In this document: one piece after another, positions 12,783 to 13,570 of the stretch
Layout of the letters: each line of letters opens with the position of its first letter
Position numbering within the stretch: position 1 is the stretch's first letter
Origin: Alphaproteobacteria bacterium
Lineage (GTDB): Bacteria; Pseudomonadota; Alphaproteobacteria; Rhizobiales; Devosiaceae
Direction of reading: 5' to 3'
DNA: 13,570 nucleotides
Assembly: GCA_024279575.1 (NCBI GenBank)
Contig: JAJRRJ010000068.1
Span: forward strand, 1-13,570
The notes under the pieces: generated by a model
The model's input: only the letters and a program-made list of their open reading frames with translations
What the model was told of the DNA's origin: nothing
The model's database searches: none
Made by a program: the position numbers and the translations under genes

Positions 12783-13570
12783 CTAGTCAGATTTTTTGAA
12801 CACTCTAAACAAAGCGCCCGCACTGAACAGTGAGGTATCAATGCCCACATTCTTATACGTCCACCACGAAATCACCGATTGTGCGACAATCCGCGATCCC
12901 GCATTCACCAACGCCGCCCCCACCAGGCCATAAATGGGAATAACCACAATCTGCACCACCATACCAAGAGCCATAATGCTTCCAAATATGCGCACATAGG
13001 CCCGCTCATGCCCCGTCATCATCATCACAATACGCGTGGGGCCGGTGGCCGCATCGGCCAGCAAGCCAACGCTTAAAATAAGCAAAATGATCTTGCCCTC
13101 AGCATAGCTTTCACCAAACAGGGACAAAATCAGATCCCCAAACAGCCAAAATCCAACAAAAATACCAACGGAAAACAAAAATCCGGCCCAGGTGCAAAGG
13201 GCCGTAACCGCCTGTGCCTTGGCCATTTCGCCACTATGAAAGTGGCGGGATACCATCGGCGCCACCACCAGCGTTATGGCAAACATAAACAGCGTCATCA
13301 GCGCGGCAGTACGAAACGCATTGAAATAAAGCCCGGCGCTTTCAGACGCAACAAACAGTCCCACCAGCACAATATCCACATTCAGCGCCGCTGAATCCAC
13401 TACTGTCCCGATCACAAACCACTTTGAAGCCCCCCCCCGTTCCTTCAAATAGGATTTCAGCCCGGAAAAACTCACCCCGTTTACATAGCCGCGCCGCCAG
13501 GCCACCAGAAATTGAATTACCAGGGTAAACATCAGCAAAACAGCACTCAGAGTCAGGGCCGTGGCCCCGC
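12783..13570 (-). CDS. Oligosaccharide/polysaccharide flippase (Wzx/MATE superfamily), C-terminal part; truncated by the right edge
   Basis: The minus frame is open to base 13570 (GATALTLSAVLL precedes the internal TTG at 13538), leaving about 262 C-terminal residues of a protein usually 420-500 long. It is highly hydrophobic, with about seven or eight membrane segments. The layout matches polysaccharide export flippases: a WFVIGTVVDSAALNVDIVLVG segment, an ESAGLYFNAFRTA loop, an FGESYAEG loop and a terminal GLVGAALVNAGSRI helix. These proteins move undecaprenyl-linked sugar units across the inner membrane for O-antigen, capsule or exopolysaccharide. The glycan cannot be told from this fragment. 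It ends 105 bp before leuC, which appears to have its own promoter. Confidence 0.88.
   Translation of the reverse strand, partial: GATALTLSAVLLMFTLVIQFLVAWRRGYVNGVSFSGLKSYLKERGGASKWFVIGTVVDSAALNVDIVLVGLFVASESAGLYFNAFRTAALMTLFMFAITLVVAPMVSRHFHSGEMAKAQAVTALCTWAGFLFSVGIFVGFWLFGDLILSLFGESYAEGKIILLILSVGLLADAATGPTRIVMMMTGHERAYVRIFGSIMALGMVVQIVVIPIYGLVGAALVNAGSRIVAQSVISWWTYKNVGIDTSLFSAGALFRVFKKSD

Noticed and set aside
1..13570. CRISPR array, tRNA, transposase, integrase or phage defence cluster
   Set aside because: I found no spaced direct repeats, no tRNA-like cloverleaf and no mobile-element or defence protein motifs. The MccF-like gene alone is not enough to call a defence system.

Overview
The window looks like chromosomal DNA of an alphaproteobacterium of moderate G+C (near 50% by eye). 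The evidence is alphaproteobacterial-type leuB/leuC/leuD/asd, a short (type 2) argC, a DUF4893-like secreted protein, a PagL-like outer-membrane protein and CTTGAC-type -35 hexamers. I cannot name the genus; Rhodobacterales or a nearby order is a guess. No tRNA, rRNA, CRISPR array, insertion sequence or phage gene was found. Almost everything is on the minus strand, so the transcriptional order is best read from high to low coordinates.

Right side (13570 to 10654, minus): the C-terminal part of a Wzx/MATE-type polysaccharide flippase runs off the right edge. It is followed by leuC (isopropylmalate isomerase large subunit) with a good promoter candidate, and then, 17 bp downstream, a secreted four-cysteine protein that resembles DUF4893. 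Middle (10633 to 9289, plus): a plus-strand island carries a DeoD-type purine nucleoside phosphorylase, about 340 bp without a convincing gene, and a 99-codon conserved-hypothetical gene that converges on the DUF4893-like gene. deoD diverges from argC across 168 bp that contain two outward-facing copies of one 9-mer.

Centre-left (9120 to 2778, minus): argC, leuD, a Rid-family protein, an MccF/LD-carboxypeptidase-like S66 peptidase that overlaps the rid stop codon, leuB, a PagL-like outer-membrane protein, and asd. leuC, leuD and leuB make the enzymes for isopropylmalate isomerisation and oxidation in leucine synthesis. asd makes aspartate semialdehyde for the lysine/DAP, methionine and threonine branches. 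argC serves arginine synthesis. The block is therefore an amino-acid biosynthesis neighbourhood with a detoxification-like gene, a peptidase and an envelope gene inserted between the leu genes.

Left side (2657 to 1, minus): a six-helix membrane protein with GGDEF and EAL domains is split by one missing base in a run of eight A. A second, edge-truncated gene has the same membrane domain, so the two are tandem paralogues; the second is open to the left edge. The A8 slip site is the most interesting single point in the window. The rest is mostly recognisable housekeeping sequence, and I see no clear novel multi-gene system.
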